DNA of 64,000 bases. Source: Linnemannia hyalina. Its lineage: Eukaryota; Mortierellomycota; Mortierellomycetes; Mortierellales; Mortierellaceae. Location: positions 992,001 through 1,056,000 of the forward strand of contig JAHRHY010000012.1 in assembly GCA_019671135.1 (NCBI GenBank), written 5' to 3'. Every line of letters starts with the position of its first letter. Within the stretch, counting starts at the first letter, position 1. Of this stretch, positions 23,036 through 34,592 are shown in pieces. Position numbers and translations under genes: made by a program. The notes under the pieces are model-generated. The model was not told where the DNA came from, made no database searches, and was given only the letters and a program-made list of their open reading frames with translations.

Positions 23036-24287
23036 TTAATCCTTCTTCAAATCCATCTTCTGAACTTCAACACCCTTGCTGGTGATCACAAACAGCTCGA
23101 GGTAGTCACCAGTGTAGATATCACGCTCCGTTGCAGATGTGAACGAATCCTTTGTGATGCGCAAGACCTGGTCCAGGGACAGAGTCTTCTTCTGCGACGC
23201 CTGGTTCTTGAAGCCGATCTACATATTCATAAACGAGTATCAACATTAGCGGTCTTTTCACACATAAAAACGCATCTCCTGCGCACCCTAGATTACTTCG
23301 AAGCAACAAAGAAGTCAGTAGTACGAATAAGCTCCATACCTGGTTGTCCAAGAAAGGCTGGATGAGTGATGAGGCAGAGCCGGCACATCTGCAGGACTCG
23401 CGCTCATAGGATCCAACGGGGTCGTAGGTGTAGACTGCTCCCTTGCCCTCCTCGTCTAAACCACCCAAGATGCACCAACTGTAGAAGGGGAAGAAGCGCT
23501 TCTGGTACAACATGATCGAAAGCATCTGTGCAACTGCAGCTGTCGACATTGTCTTTCCGTGAGCGTGGTGGTACCACTAATTGTCATAGCGAGAGGAAGA
23601 AGAAACGCGTGAGTTTCAAGTCCAATGTTCCTGTTGTGTTTGTACCAAAGCCAGACTAGTCCTTCGATTTGCAATACGCGCCATACCTCCATGCTCTGTT
23701 GGATCTTCTTTGTAAGGGTCAGGCAGTCAGCGTAGCAGCCTCCCATCGAGATAACGGTCTTGTCGGACCTATTCCATGAGGAAAATGAACACACTATTGT
23801 AAGTATCATCTGTCCATTTTTTCCAATCCATGCAGTAAGTAGTTCCAGCTGAAAAGAGCCAATCGCTCCTGGTCGAAGATCCTTACAATTTGACCGACTT
23901 GGGAACATAACGCGAGTTGATCGAGTATCCCTCGCTTAGTCGAGTATCGGCAGCGACAACGCAGAAGTCCTCACCGGCAATGGACAACAAGGTACTAGAG
24001 AGTTCAGATAGAACAGACGCGTGTTAGCCTCGCATGGTCCAAAATAGTTCAAACAGCAATCTATCAAAGACAGCTTTAGACAGCGTGAATATTCCTAAAC
24101 TCGTCAACCAAGACGCGTGTGTCTGTCATTGTCGCTTTTGTGTCTTGCTGTGCTCATTACTGGAAGCAACGTGCACAAGGAGAGAAAGGACCTACCCGCC
24201 ATTGTCGACATAGGGGTCGAAGCGGTGCTCGATAGGGACCTTGACGGGGTGGTCGACGACGACCTGTCCTGGGTAAGTGGAGAACAT
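23036..24287 (-). CDS. PRE7: 20S proteasome subunit beta6 (PSMB1/Pre7)
   Basis: Exons 24287..24196, 23994..23887, 23768..23687, 23576..23340 and 23218..23036 give 233 residues. [19 protein letters not shown] and [18 protein letters not shown] match beta6 rather than the catalytic beta subunits, because the residue after the Gly pair is not set up as Thr1 of an active peptidase. [20 protein letters not shown] and [12 protein letters not shown] are further beta6 blocks. It forms part of the beta ring of the 20S core, non-catalytic, in nucleus and cytosol. It is divergent from the beta5 gene 488 bp away, so the two likely share control elements. Confidence 0.95.
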
Positions 24288-24775
24288 GCTTGCTGGTGGT
24301 GTTGTATGAGGTGTTGTTTTGTTGAATGTGTCGTTTGCAGTAGAGTCAAGGTTGAAGAGAGAAGAAGTCAAGAGATGTGTACAAGTGCGGGCGAGCGTGA
24401 GGTCCCGTTTGAATGTCAACGCAGAAGAATAGCGTGTGCCACTCGTGCGTTGCCTGGAGGTGCGTTACGAGTACCATGGCAGTCACTTTATACAAGTGGG
24501 TGACGTGGACATTTGGCGGGGGAGAGGACGCGTGCGAGAGGAACACGAAACCCTCTCTGTCACTCTGCACTTGCTCACTTCTCAAGAAAAGGGACTCAAG
24601 ACTGCCTTATACTTGCTTTCGCTGCCTTCTGCAATTGACCGTAGACAACACACAAAACGACCATCAAAGGACAACGGGGACTTTACTTTCTTTTTTTTCT
24701 TACTTCTCACTCCCTTCGACAATCGACATACACGACACCAGACAACTGACCTTAACAATAACAACACGCACACAA
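24288..24775. promoter_or_regulatory. Shared bidirectional promoter of proteasome beta6 and beta5
   Basis: 488 bp between two start codons of subunits of the same ring. It contains a CRE-like GTGACGTGGAC near 24500 and a T/C-rich leader before the beta5 ATG. I looked for the yeast Rpn4/PACE core GGTGGCAAA and did not see an exact copy. Confidence 0.7.
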
Positions 24776-26018
24776 ATGGACACCCTTGTCAGCAAATACG
24801 CCAACTCGGCCTCCTCGGCCTCATTCGACGACGCAGACAACCTCGGCCAGAACATGGCCGGATGGGATGCTGCCTCCCAGTTCGCCCTCCCCGCCTTCGA
24901 CATCCCCATGGTCGCCAACGTAAGTTCGTCTGGACCCTCTTTGTATATCAACGCGATACCCTTCTGCTCGAACAGCTTTCTGATACCGCTTCTTCTTTTA
25001 ACAGCCTGTAGACTTTTTGCGCGCTCACACTGATGCCTCTGCAGAGAACCGTATCCGTATCCAGCACGGAACCACCACCTTGGCATTCAAGTTTCAGGGA
25101 GGAATCATCGTCGCCGTCGATTCGCGTGCCTCTGGTGGATCTTACATTGGTACCGTCAGTTTGTCGATCTCCTTCACGAGTCAGGATGTCATCTACAACC
25201 AACAATATCATAGACACTAACGACGTGTCTTCCTGTTGACATTGGCTCTCTTTAATAGCTTCGCAGACGGTGAAGAAGGTCATTGAGATTAACCCCTACC
25301 TTTTGGGTACCATGGCCGGAGGCGCCGCCGACTGCCAATACTGGGAGCGCGAGCTCGGAAGGAGATGCAGACTGTATGAGCTCCGTAACAAGGAGCGCAT
25401 CTCGGTTGCCGCCGCCTCCAAGATTCTGAGCAACATGGTTTACGACTACAAGGGCATGGGTTTGTCCATGGGCACAATGATCACAGGATGGGACAAGTCG
25501 GTAGGGGATCTACTTTGGAGTATATTCGTTGACTACAGACCTTGATTTCGTGTCACACAACTGCAAAGAACCCAAAGCTGACAGTCCTTCTTTTTCACAT
25601 ACCTAGGGACCACAACTGTTCTATGTCGATTCAGATGGTACCCGTATGAGAGGTGAGCGTTTCTCTGTCGGATCAGGATCGACCTTTGCCTATGGTGTTC
25701 TCGATACTGGATATGACTTCAACTTGTCTATTCCCGATGCGCTCGAATTGGGACGCAGAGCCATCTACCACGCCACTCACCGTGATGCTTACTCTGGAGG
25801 ATCCGTCAACGTCTTCCACGTCAAGGAGACTGGCTGGGTGTTCCACGGCAACTTTGATGTTAACGATCTTCACTGGGTACGTCTTTGCCCAGCTGCATTT
25901 TTATATCGTGAGATATGTTGGGAGGATAACCTTCAAGAATCTGTGCTAATGCGTCGATTTAACTCTCTCTTTCATTTTGCAGGAGTACCAAGCCCAGCCA
26001 AAGGGACCAATTGTGTAA
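24776..26018 (+). CDS. PRE2: 20S proteasome catalytic subunit beta5 (PSMB5/Pre2)
   Basis: Exons 24776..24919, 25005..25149, 25259..25500, 25607..25876 and 25983..26018 give 278 residues. The propeptide ends before [13 protein letters not shown]; autocleavage at Gly-Thr would expose the nucleophile Thr1. [10 protein letters not shown] holds Asp17 and [13 protein letters not shown] holds Lys33 of the active site. [27 protein letters not shown] is the standard beta5 block. It carries the chymotrypsin-like activity of the proteasome. The short last exon ([11 protein letters not shown]) is supported by phase and family ending. The propeptide of about 70 residues is of usual length. Confidence 0.95.
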
Positions 26019-26148
26019 GCCCTCCTTCGCTGCGATCAGGATATGTACAACAACAACAAACAGGGACAAGGATGTGGGACTCGAAAGTCGGTTTATACAA
26101 TTGTCTACTGAATTCAAAAGAAATAAACGGCTGGATTCAACCGAATGA

Positions 26149-27426
26149 TTAGTTTGCCATGATCTCCTTGGTCTTGACTTTGAGTGCGTCCTCGGCGTCC
26201 TTGATATACTTGTCATGTAACGTCTGGGCCTATTCGTGTTTTTGGACGAAGCGGGGGAGATTAGAGGCTGTGAGAATAGTAATTTGCTCGCGTTAAAGGT
26301 AAGATCTGTGTGTGGCCATACTTTCTTCTCCAAACCGTAATTTTCATCCTCGCTCATGCCGGCCTTAAGGTCCTTCTTCAACTCCTTCATGCCATCCTGT
26401 CTCAGCTTGCGAATAATGGTTTTTGCCTTCTCCGTGCTTGCTGCGGCCAGCTTTGTGAGCGACTCGCGGAATTCCTTAGTTGGCCTAGTTGCGAAATACA
26501 AGGAAATGGTGAGCTCAGGTGGGTCCCATATTTCATGTGGATCATATCCTCTGCGACATGGTCAAGTGACACCCTGTGGCTTGATCGAACTTACTTTGGC
26601 ACGGGAACGCGAACGGCCTTGTTATCTGCAATAGGGTTCAAGTTGAGTCCAGCCTCACGGATCGCTTTCTCAATAGCACCGGTAAGCTAATGGATCAAGG
26701 GAAAAGGAATGACAGTGGTAAGAATACATGCACTTTGGCCTTCCAAGAACATACATGCTAGTGATCCACAGAAAGGTGTCAACCAATTGTTTTACCTCGA
26801 CATCGTTGACGTTGACCATCAATGTCTTTGCGTCCTTGATGGAAACCTGAGCCAGATCGCGCAAAGGGACCATCTTGTTCTCAACCTTAACACTCACAGG
26901 ATCCAGAATGGCTATTAGCGATAGCATAAAGAGTGTTTGGTTAGACACGTCCAGATCGATCCATTGAATCATGCATATCACTAGTTGAATCATAAACACG
27001 AGCAAAACGTCCTTTATTACCAGGGTTGGCAGTTCCAGCGCGCATGGTCATAAAATCCCTCTTGAGGCGCTCAAGGCACTGGCCCATCTTCTTTTCCAAA
27101 TCCAACAGATCAAACGACATCTCGCCCGAGGGAGCCAATCCTCCAGAGGACTTGCCCTTTCCCTTGCGGTCATCCTCATCATCGTCATCACCGCCCTTCT
27201 TTCCACCCTTGCCACTCTTGCCGCCTTTCTTGGAAGCATAGCCTCTGAGCTGCTGGCAGGTGGAGGCGTTCAAGGCCATAGCCATAGTCTTTGCGAAGGG
27301 AGCAGTGTCGTTGACTTTGAAAATAAGTGGTGTGGACTGACGGGTCGACATGGACCAGGTGGCATTGACATTGGAGGAGGCGATTCTCCTGGTGACGGAC
27401 AAAAAGGTTGACGTGGCGCGCTGCAT
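26149..27426 (-). CDS. RRF1: Mitochondrial ribosome recycling factor
   Basis: Exons 27426..27021, 26911..26796, 26686..26595, 26484..26322 and 26229..26149 give 285 residues. The N-terminus is Arg/Ser/Thr-rich without acids ([18 protein letters not shown]), a mitochondrial presequence. A Lys/Gly-then-Asp/Glu linker at about residues 63-90 precedes the RRF domain: [74 protein letters not shown] and RRF-type helices to the end. Together with mtEF-G2 it splits mitoribosomes after termination. It is convergent with the beta5 gene (130 bp between stops) and divergent from the E2 gene. Confidence 0.93.
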
Positions 27427-27970
27427 GGTTGATTAGGTTGTGTGTGTTGAGTGAAAAAGGAAAGAAATGGTGAGTGTGGAGAAAGCCCCTTCTTTCCGAT
27501 ACTGTATGCGGTGCGATGTTGATAGACCCAGCAGTCACCAGCCAATGGTCCGTGTTCGCATCACATGACCATTTCTCAGTGCCTTGTTGACGGGCTTTCT
27601 ATCTATAAGCTTCTGTGCACTGCTGCGTCTCCTGGCGAAGCATTGGCCAAGAGCTCTTTCGCCTGTTCGTTGTTAGTCTAACAGGATCCATTTACTGCTG
27701 CGGTCCTTGTCTTTGAAGCAAAGTGGCAAGGTCATCGAGATACAAAAGACAAATGGACAGAGATATGGTGGTAGCGTGGTGCCTGAATAATTTGCAGAAG
27801 AGTGGCTTGACATCGCTGCACTGCGATTCGTTCACCCTTGAGCTGCTGTTTTATCATCTTCAGAGCTCCCCCTTCATTGCCTCTTCTTTTTGCTCCTTCT
27901 TTAACCTTCCTTCCTTCCTCTCTGTCCACCTCCTTCTCTCCAGCACACACCTCCCCCAACCTACACCCAC
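27427..27970. promoter_or_regulatory. Divergent region, mitochondrial RRF / UBE2G1-type E2
   Basis: 544 bp between two start codons. CACATGA near 27561 and a strongly CT-rich leader (27850-27960) before the E2 start. No gene seen. Confidence 0.45.
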
Positions 27971-29760
27971 ATGGCTTCCCATTCAACCCTCCTCCTCAAG
28001 AAACAGCTCAAAGGCAAGTCTCCTCTCTTCACTCCTGCCCTCCGTCTCTTCCCTCAACAGACAACCCCCTTCGCCAATAAACCGTTAGTGGCTGCCTGTT
28101 TGTCCTATTTGTAACAGACTTGTCCTTCTGCAAAGAAACAAAAAAAAAAAAAAAAAGGGCTCGCTCTTGACCGATAACATACTTGGCCTGCCTTGCAAAC
28201 ACTACTACCTCACACCTGCGATTCGTAGCTGTCATGGTTTAGATGACCAAGCAAATGTCGAGCATGAACTAGCCGTGTGCCATCAACTCGCCTCACTCGC
28301 TGGCTTTCTCTCTTTCAGCGCTCCCTGTTTTGTGACCAAGGTTCACGTGAACTATTGCAGCATATGAGAGAAACCGAATCCTTGTGATCCATGCCGACCA
28401 CATCCATCGTCTTCCTGAATCCACAGTTGTATCTAACCATTTTGTATCGGGACTATGTTTCTCATTTCTTCTTAAATAGAGCTCACCAAAAGTCCCGTCG
28501 AGGGCTTCTCGGCCGGTCTGGTCGACGACGATAACATCTTTGAGGTATAGGGCGCACAAAGTGCAAAATGGAAAAGAAAAAAAAAAACGTCCCGAGTTAT
28601 GACAAATAGGCATGGAGCATGCATTGAATACCTGATGACCATTTTGAAGAGTACTCATACCCCCTCTCTTTGATTGTGAACAATAGTGGGAGATTGTCAT
28701 TATGGGACCACAAGAGACTCTCTAGTAAGGCTACGTCCAAGCATTTGTTTGTCAAAAGGACAGGACTCTTTCTCAACTCTCAGGAACAGGAGAAGATGCC
28801 AAAATCCTCATGCAGCAAGGAGTAAGGATAAATGAAGGGAGGGAAGGATCGGGATCAAAGCACGCATATTCAATACCAAAGGACATGGCATGCTTTTCAC
28901 CAACGAACCTAAAATGCAGTGTGTTGCCCGGCCGTCTACAATAGGAGCGGCCACCAGCGTCAGCTGTGCTTTTGAGAACCGGGAATCACAGCATGTCATC
29001 AAGCTCAATGTATCGCCCTGAATCCTATTAACCAATTCCTCTCAACCTTTCCTGGATAATCGTTCTTTCAACAATAGCGAGGGTGGGTTCTACAAGGCTA
29101 CCATGACTTTTCCCGTCGACTACCCATTGATGCCCCCAAAGCTCAAGTTTGTCACTGATATGTACCACCCCAACGGTAAGGAGTCTGCTCAGGCATCACA
29201 TACAAAAACCGCACACTCGCGATACATACATGCTTCCAGTGCCTGCGCCTTCTGACATATATTCTTTGGTTTCGATTGCTCTAGTCTACCCCACCGGCGA
29301 AGTCTGCATTTCTATCTTGGTGAGTGACGCTTTTATGCCTTCTCCAATCTCGATGCAATACCGTCTTCAGAAAAACACCGCCACCAATTCTTAACATCTC
29401 ATTATCACTTTTTTCGAACATTCTAGCACCCCCCTGGCGAGGACAAGTACGGATATGAACAAGCAAGCGAACGTTGGACTCCCGTTCACACTGTCGAGAC
29501 TATTCTTATCAGTGTCATCTCTATGCTTTCAAGCCCTAACGATGAGAGTCCCGCCAATATCGAGGCTGCTGTAAGTGCTGCAGGGTTTTTAATCGACGGG
29601 AGAACCTAAAGACTATCTCTGTTCCATTACTACGCCTTCAATTGAACTAATCTTACCCTATCTTTCCTTTCAAATTTTATAGAAAGAGTGGCGCGAGAAC
29701 TACCCCTCATTCAAGAAGAAGGTCCAGCGTATCGCTAGACGCTCTGCCGAAGATTTTTAA
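27971..29760 (+). CDS. Ubiquitin-conjugating enzyme E2, UBE2G1/S. pombe Ubc15 type
   Basis: Seven exons give 166 residues: 27971..28013, 28480..28544, 28687..28724, 29078..29175, 29285..29319, 29427..29570 and 29683..29760. [36 protein letters not shown] and [10 protein letters not shown] are E2 blocks closest to UBE2G1. The catalytic Cys is in GEVCISIL, followed by the acidic-loop insertion [17 protein letters not shown] typical of the G-type (Ubc7-like) E2s. These enzymes build Lys48 chains, in some species for ER-associated degradation. Intron 1 begins GCAAGT rather than GTAAGT; the join restores KKQLKELTK, so a GC-AG intron is the best reading. The start ATG 27971 is the first in the frame. 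Confidence 0.93.
28341..28352. repeat. 12-bp perfect palindrome GTTCACGTGAAC in E2 intron 1
   Basis: GTTCACGTGAAC is its own reverse complement and is centred on a CACGTG E-box. It lies within the 466-bp first intron of the E2 gene. It could bind a bHLH factor; that is inference. Confidence 0.6.
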
Positions 29761-31678
29761 GCCGCCATCCCCTTGCTCCCTTTTTCCTGGACTTTTCATT
29801 CCAGTCGACGGGACATAAACAGGAGCTGGAGAAAATGACTGACGACTCTAATGATTCGACAGGCGCGCTCATGGACGACGGGGGATTCGACCCAACAAAT
29901 GGGTACTCGACTACGACGGCGCCTTTTTATTTCGACTTGTCAACTACTTTGGAGAATACAATTGATGGAGTAGACCTTGGTGGGGTCGGCTCTTTATCTC
30001 CAACTGGCCAGCACTCCCTAGAACTCTACGCCACGACACTCGCCCCTAATAAAAAGTACATTTCATCAACGCCATTCACTGCTCTCTAAGGTCTTTATGA
30101 TGTTCAATAGCCCTCGCAATTGTAGAGTGGTCGAATAAGAAGACATATCTCTCAAGTTATGAAGAAGCGTTGAGATGTACACGTTGGAGAAAAGACAAAT
30201 TAATGTCCATAGATGCCATTACGAGTGGGATAGATGCGGAGCAATAGTTGCTCTTGTCGACAAAATGGATGTCAGGCAGGAAATAGGGTGAAAAAAGTTA
30301 GTGAGACCAAGTCACAAAGCAGTAGATAGTCATACCTGGTTCCTGACCTTGCCAGGTATCATCCACAAGCTTGCACGGCGGAGGACAACGAAATCAAAGA
30401 ATCGAACGCAGGAGGCGACTGCAAGTGGTCCTAAATATCATTCCTATTCTGCAGTCAGGACCGAGGGTTGGTGGGTGATAACGAGAAATGACGTTGAGAA
30501 CGCCCTGTCTATCAAGATAGAGATCAAGCCGTAATTGTAGTTGTCGTATGAGATCTCCATCCATCAAAGCAGGATTTGTTGCCTTCGACGCCCTGAATCT
30601 GTGACAGAGGCTAAAGCTTTTTCCAATGCAGAAACAAAGGGAAAAGCCCTATGGCCACCCTGACATAGAAAAGGAATGGTATTCCAGGAACACCACCCAC
30701 ATCGCTTAGGCAAAAGACTTCATGTGGCAAAATCCTGTGAATGTGAATGCATCATCGACGCCATAGACCTTGCCTTTGGCCTGAACTGAGGACGAAACAA
30801 CCAGGAAGCGAATATCAATCTATATAAAAGTAAACGAAAAAAAAGTACGTTAGAAGGAGCACTCAGGAAGATGCATAGTCAATTGGTCCGGCCCCAGAAT
30901 TCCACAACATGGGACAAAGTCAAAGCCGACGGTAAAAGTATATGGCAAAGTCAATGGCAGTTGGCCTGCCTGCTACTGTTTTCTGACACAAGCACCCAAA
31001 CCCGAGCACAAGGCCGTTGGTAAAGTCCTCAATTCTTCGGAGAATCTTTATAAGCGCTCACTCCCATCAAGATTAGAGCCCAAATGGGCACGGCCACGTT
31101 AACGATATGGGGTGTCCAATCCATCAGAAGAGTAAGGGTTTTGTCGCCTCAAAGAATTAGGAGTTATTTGTGGGGAACAACGTCGCTTTTTGCAGAGACA
31201 AAAAGTGAAGGCCACCGGTTATCTTATAAACTTGAATGGGACTGCGCCAGATCATATACCCATGTCGTTGGCGACAGCAAATGTGTCTAGAATCTGGGAG
31301 GGGATTATGAACATCATGGCAACTTCCCTTATTAAAGCATGGCGATGTTCGAGGACAGTGATGACAGAAATTTAAGATGGACAGCACGGAAATATGCGTA
31401 GCGACTTGAGGTTCGGGGTGAACGAGGCGAATTGGATGGGTCGAAAGAGGGGCAGAAGAGGGACAAGGAGGATGGTAATCGGTCGGTGTTGCTGTTTGAG
31501 GATGAGAAAAAGAGTGAGAAGAGGGAAGAGGGAAGAGGGAAGAGGAAGAAATGACGTGTGACTGGCTTGAAATTGAGAGCGAAGGACGTTGGGCAAAGTT
31601 ATATAAATTTAAAGTGCGGCGTCGGTCATTGCTGATTTCTCCACCATAGCTTCTCCAAGTCCTTTCCATTTCATTAAC
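29761..31678. other. Intergenic region between the E2 gene and the kinase gene
   Basis: 1.9 kb. A possible polyadenylation signal AATAAA lies near 30049. Short open frames at 29835-30089, 30301-30534 and 31190-31375 show no protein family features and no consistent splicing. CT-rich sequence precedes the kinase start (31490-31550 is purine-rich on +). Nothing further recognised. Confidence 0.4.
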
Positions 31679-34011
31679 ATGACCGACTCTCAAAAACTTT
31701 TCCAGGTTTGGCGCATTTATTCCCGCTTACTATCTTATTTCGCTTTGTCAAGGCAATGTTATCAATGATTCCAACGTCGCCCTCGCAATCTATGTTCGTG
31801 CCTTCTCCATGCACTGCTTTCTCGCAATCAACGTTCCATGACGAAACAGGAAGACCATGAGACTTATCTTCGGGTGATTCTGTCCAAGTCCTGGTCTCAA
31901 TGATTCGTCTGGGGTGGCGGTTGAGAGGAGCAGCCCTCCTGTGTCTATGGCCACTTCAATTCTTCTCTCTCAGGGTGATTCCTGAAAGAGGTGTTGTGTC
32001 CATGGTCCAGATATTGGTATTGATATGGATACCTGTGTGAGCGGGCGCGGACAGCAATTGAGGCTGCTTGATGGCATGGAGACATCCTGTCCTGTGTTGT
32101 TAGCATGCTTCTTTTGTCGAATGCGAGGGTTGTTCCTGCAACGCTGACTTTTTGGTGTTGTTCATGCGATCAGTACTAACAAAGAGAAACATAAGGGTAG
32201 ATGTTACTAACAATGGCTTCATCACTAACATAGGTGGCCTTTGAAGAGGGACAGGAGCTTCCCCCTATTCAAATCGGCAAGCGAGTGTACCAGTGCTCTG
32301 ATAAGCTGGGAAGCGTAAGTAACGACATACCACGATGACGATTGATGCCGAAATATATCCAGATGAACCTACAACGAAAACGAAGATATTAATGTGGCAT
32401 TTTGATTAATAGGGTGGACATGGGATAGTTTTCCGCGCCGACTCTGGCAACAAACAGTTCGCAATGAAGATATGCCTCTGCGATCCTGACGAGCCATGGC
32501 AAAGGCAGATATACAAGGATGAAGTGGATATCCTTAAGAGTCTAGATCATCCCAATGTGGTTCAGTACATCGATGACTTGCAATCCGAGAACATGACAAT
32601 CATTGTCATGGAAGAATGTCAAGGAGGGGTAAGCCGATTATAGCAATACAGTATAATATGCTTAAACTTGTCGTCAAAAACTAATCACTAACTTACATTT
32701 GAAAAATAGAGTCTGGAGACCTTGCTTGAGGATGCTTGGAAGAGTCACCACAGCACAAAGCTGTCGGAGGAGCAGGCCGCTCCACTCATGGCAGGCGTAG
32801 TCCAAGTGCTCCACTACCTTCACACCATTGGCCTTGTCCGCCAAGACATTAAACTGGGCAACATTTTGATCGACGACAATGGCAATGCCAAGGTGGCCGA
32901 CTTTGGCAATGCCTACTATGGGCAGAATGGACGAAAGTTGTAAGCCTTCTTTAATTATTTGACAAACTTACTTCATGAGACACCAATGCGTATATTTTCT
33001 ATCTAATACACTTACTCTTATTCTTTCTCGTAGTAATGACAAGGTCAAAACGGCGTATCACGCCCCAGAGATGGCGAATACGGACGCGCTTAGCCCGGCC
33101 ATTGATGCCTACGCCTTTGGAGCGACGTTATACCGGCTCCTCGTTGGGAGTGAGTACGATCGTCAGGGCTGGCCGGATGTGACCACTGAAAGTGTCAGCG
33201 AGTTTGCCACAAAGGTCCAAAGAGGCGCTTTTGATCCATTCACGTGAGTGTCGTCCCGCAAGTCGTGTCAAAAAGTGTTCAAAAGAATTGAGTAAGTAGC
33301 ATGTAATTAATTACGTTTTCTTTTTGTAAATGTAGTTGCCAGGGCCACCTTCCTCAATCTTTTGAGGTACGACTTCTTCGACAAGTACATCCCAAAGGAG
33401 AAAAGAAGTCTTGAGGGTTCTGGTCATGCGAGTGAAACGCCCAGCAAGTGCGCAGCACATGGAACAACTGAAGTCCTGGAGGGCACAGCATCGTCATCTC
33501 TTGCCTCTACAATACCCAATCCTGTTACCTCCTCTTCCTCTTGCCCTTTCCCCTCCAATCCTCCACATGTCTTCCCGCCTTCTTCAAACGAGACGAGAGA
33601 CCCACCATCGCCCGAGAATGATGACTGGTGGTTGGAGGACGGCACCGAAGATGAGGAGGAGGAGGAGGAGGGCGAACTAGAACCTCAGGGGAGGAGGATG
33701 ATGATTATGGCAACGATACCGACAATGTCGATGACGATGATGCCGAGGTTAAGGTTGCCCAGGATGTCCAAGCCGAGAATGTCCAAGCCGAAGATGTCAA
33801 GGGCGCCCAAGCCAATGAGGGTGATAAGGGCAAGGAAGCACAGGAAACCGCCAAGGATGACCACGACACCACCAACGCCAATATCGCCGAGGAGAAGATC
33901 AAAGACAAGGACAAGAAGTGCCTTTGTATCGCTCACATCTCATCGGATACCGACAACTACAACGCATCAGAGTTGGTCAATCAGGCACCTCTTCCCGACG
34001 CCATCCGGTAA
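31679..34011 (+). CDS. Protein kinase with altered HRD motif; C-terminus unresolved
   Basis: Exons 31679..31705, 32234..32314, 32413..32628, 32710..32939, 33034..33243 and 33343 onward. The kinase domain has a Gly loop (LGSGGHGIVFRA), the ATP Lys (FAMKIC), ILKSLDHPNVVQYID, a catalytic loop VRQDIKLGNILID, VADFGNA and AYHAPEM. The catalytic Asp, the loop Lys and Asn, and DFG are kept, but His-Arg of HRD is replaced by Arg-Gln. After about 33350 the frame gives LLRYDFFDKYIPKEKRS and an acidic Ser/Pro-rich tail to about 33685. A different frame then looks coding (EEDDDYGNDTDNVDDDDAEV... to TAA at 34011). Either an intron was missed (for example 33432-33688) or there is a one-base frameshift. A splice from 34007 to 34103 could move the stop to 34157. 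The first exon is also tentative. Confidence 0.65.
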
Positions 34012-34566
34012 AGAGTGTCCCCGCCTCCGCCTCTTGTTGCCTCATTCCTCCTTGCACACACTTGTCACACATCAAATTAATATTTCTCTTTCCTCGTCAC
34101 AGTCAGAGGGCCAATTGCTTCAAATATATTCCCATTTTTCCTCGAAGGACCCTGTGACGCCATTTGCCAAGCCATGCCATGATATGAGAATGTAGATCGC
34201 GGAAGACCCAAAGGCTGACCTACAATATGGGGTTTCCAACTTCGACATGGCCACATTCAAATCGAAGCGTAGTTCGAAATACATCAGCCCTCGAGGAACG
34301 TATTCCCATGGCGGATTTCCTTAACGGCGCATTTAGTTATACGCCGTCAAATGTCAAGGTTGGATCCCCTAATAACTGCGTGCCAAGATGTATCGAGCAT
34401 CGGTTAGACATACAACTTGTTGGAACAATATCGCAAAAAGGACGAGGGTAAGGTAGTTTCCAGATGAAAGCAGTGTTGCTTTTTTCATACGCAAGAACAC
34501 ACTGAAGCCGTAGTCGAAGGAAGGAAGGCGTTGTATGGAGTCAGTTTATAGGAGGGTTGGAGGTGG

Positions 34567-34592
34567 AGGTCGGGAGGTTGAGGTCGGGAGGT
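34567..34592. repeat. G-rich direct repeat, 14-bp spacing
   Basis: AGGTCGGGAGGT occurs at 34567-34578 and again at 34581-34592, followed by related GAGGCGAGG sequence. Short degenerate G-rich repeat. Confidence 0.6.

Noticed and set aside
29835..30089. 84-codon frame after the E2 gene
   Set aside because: No family motif; it lies in the likely 3' region of the E2 gene and has no supporting splice partners.
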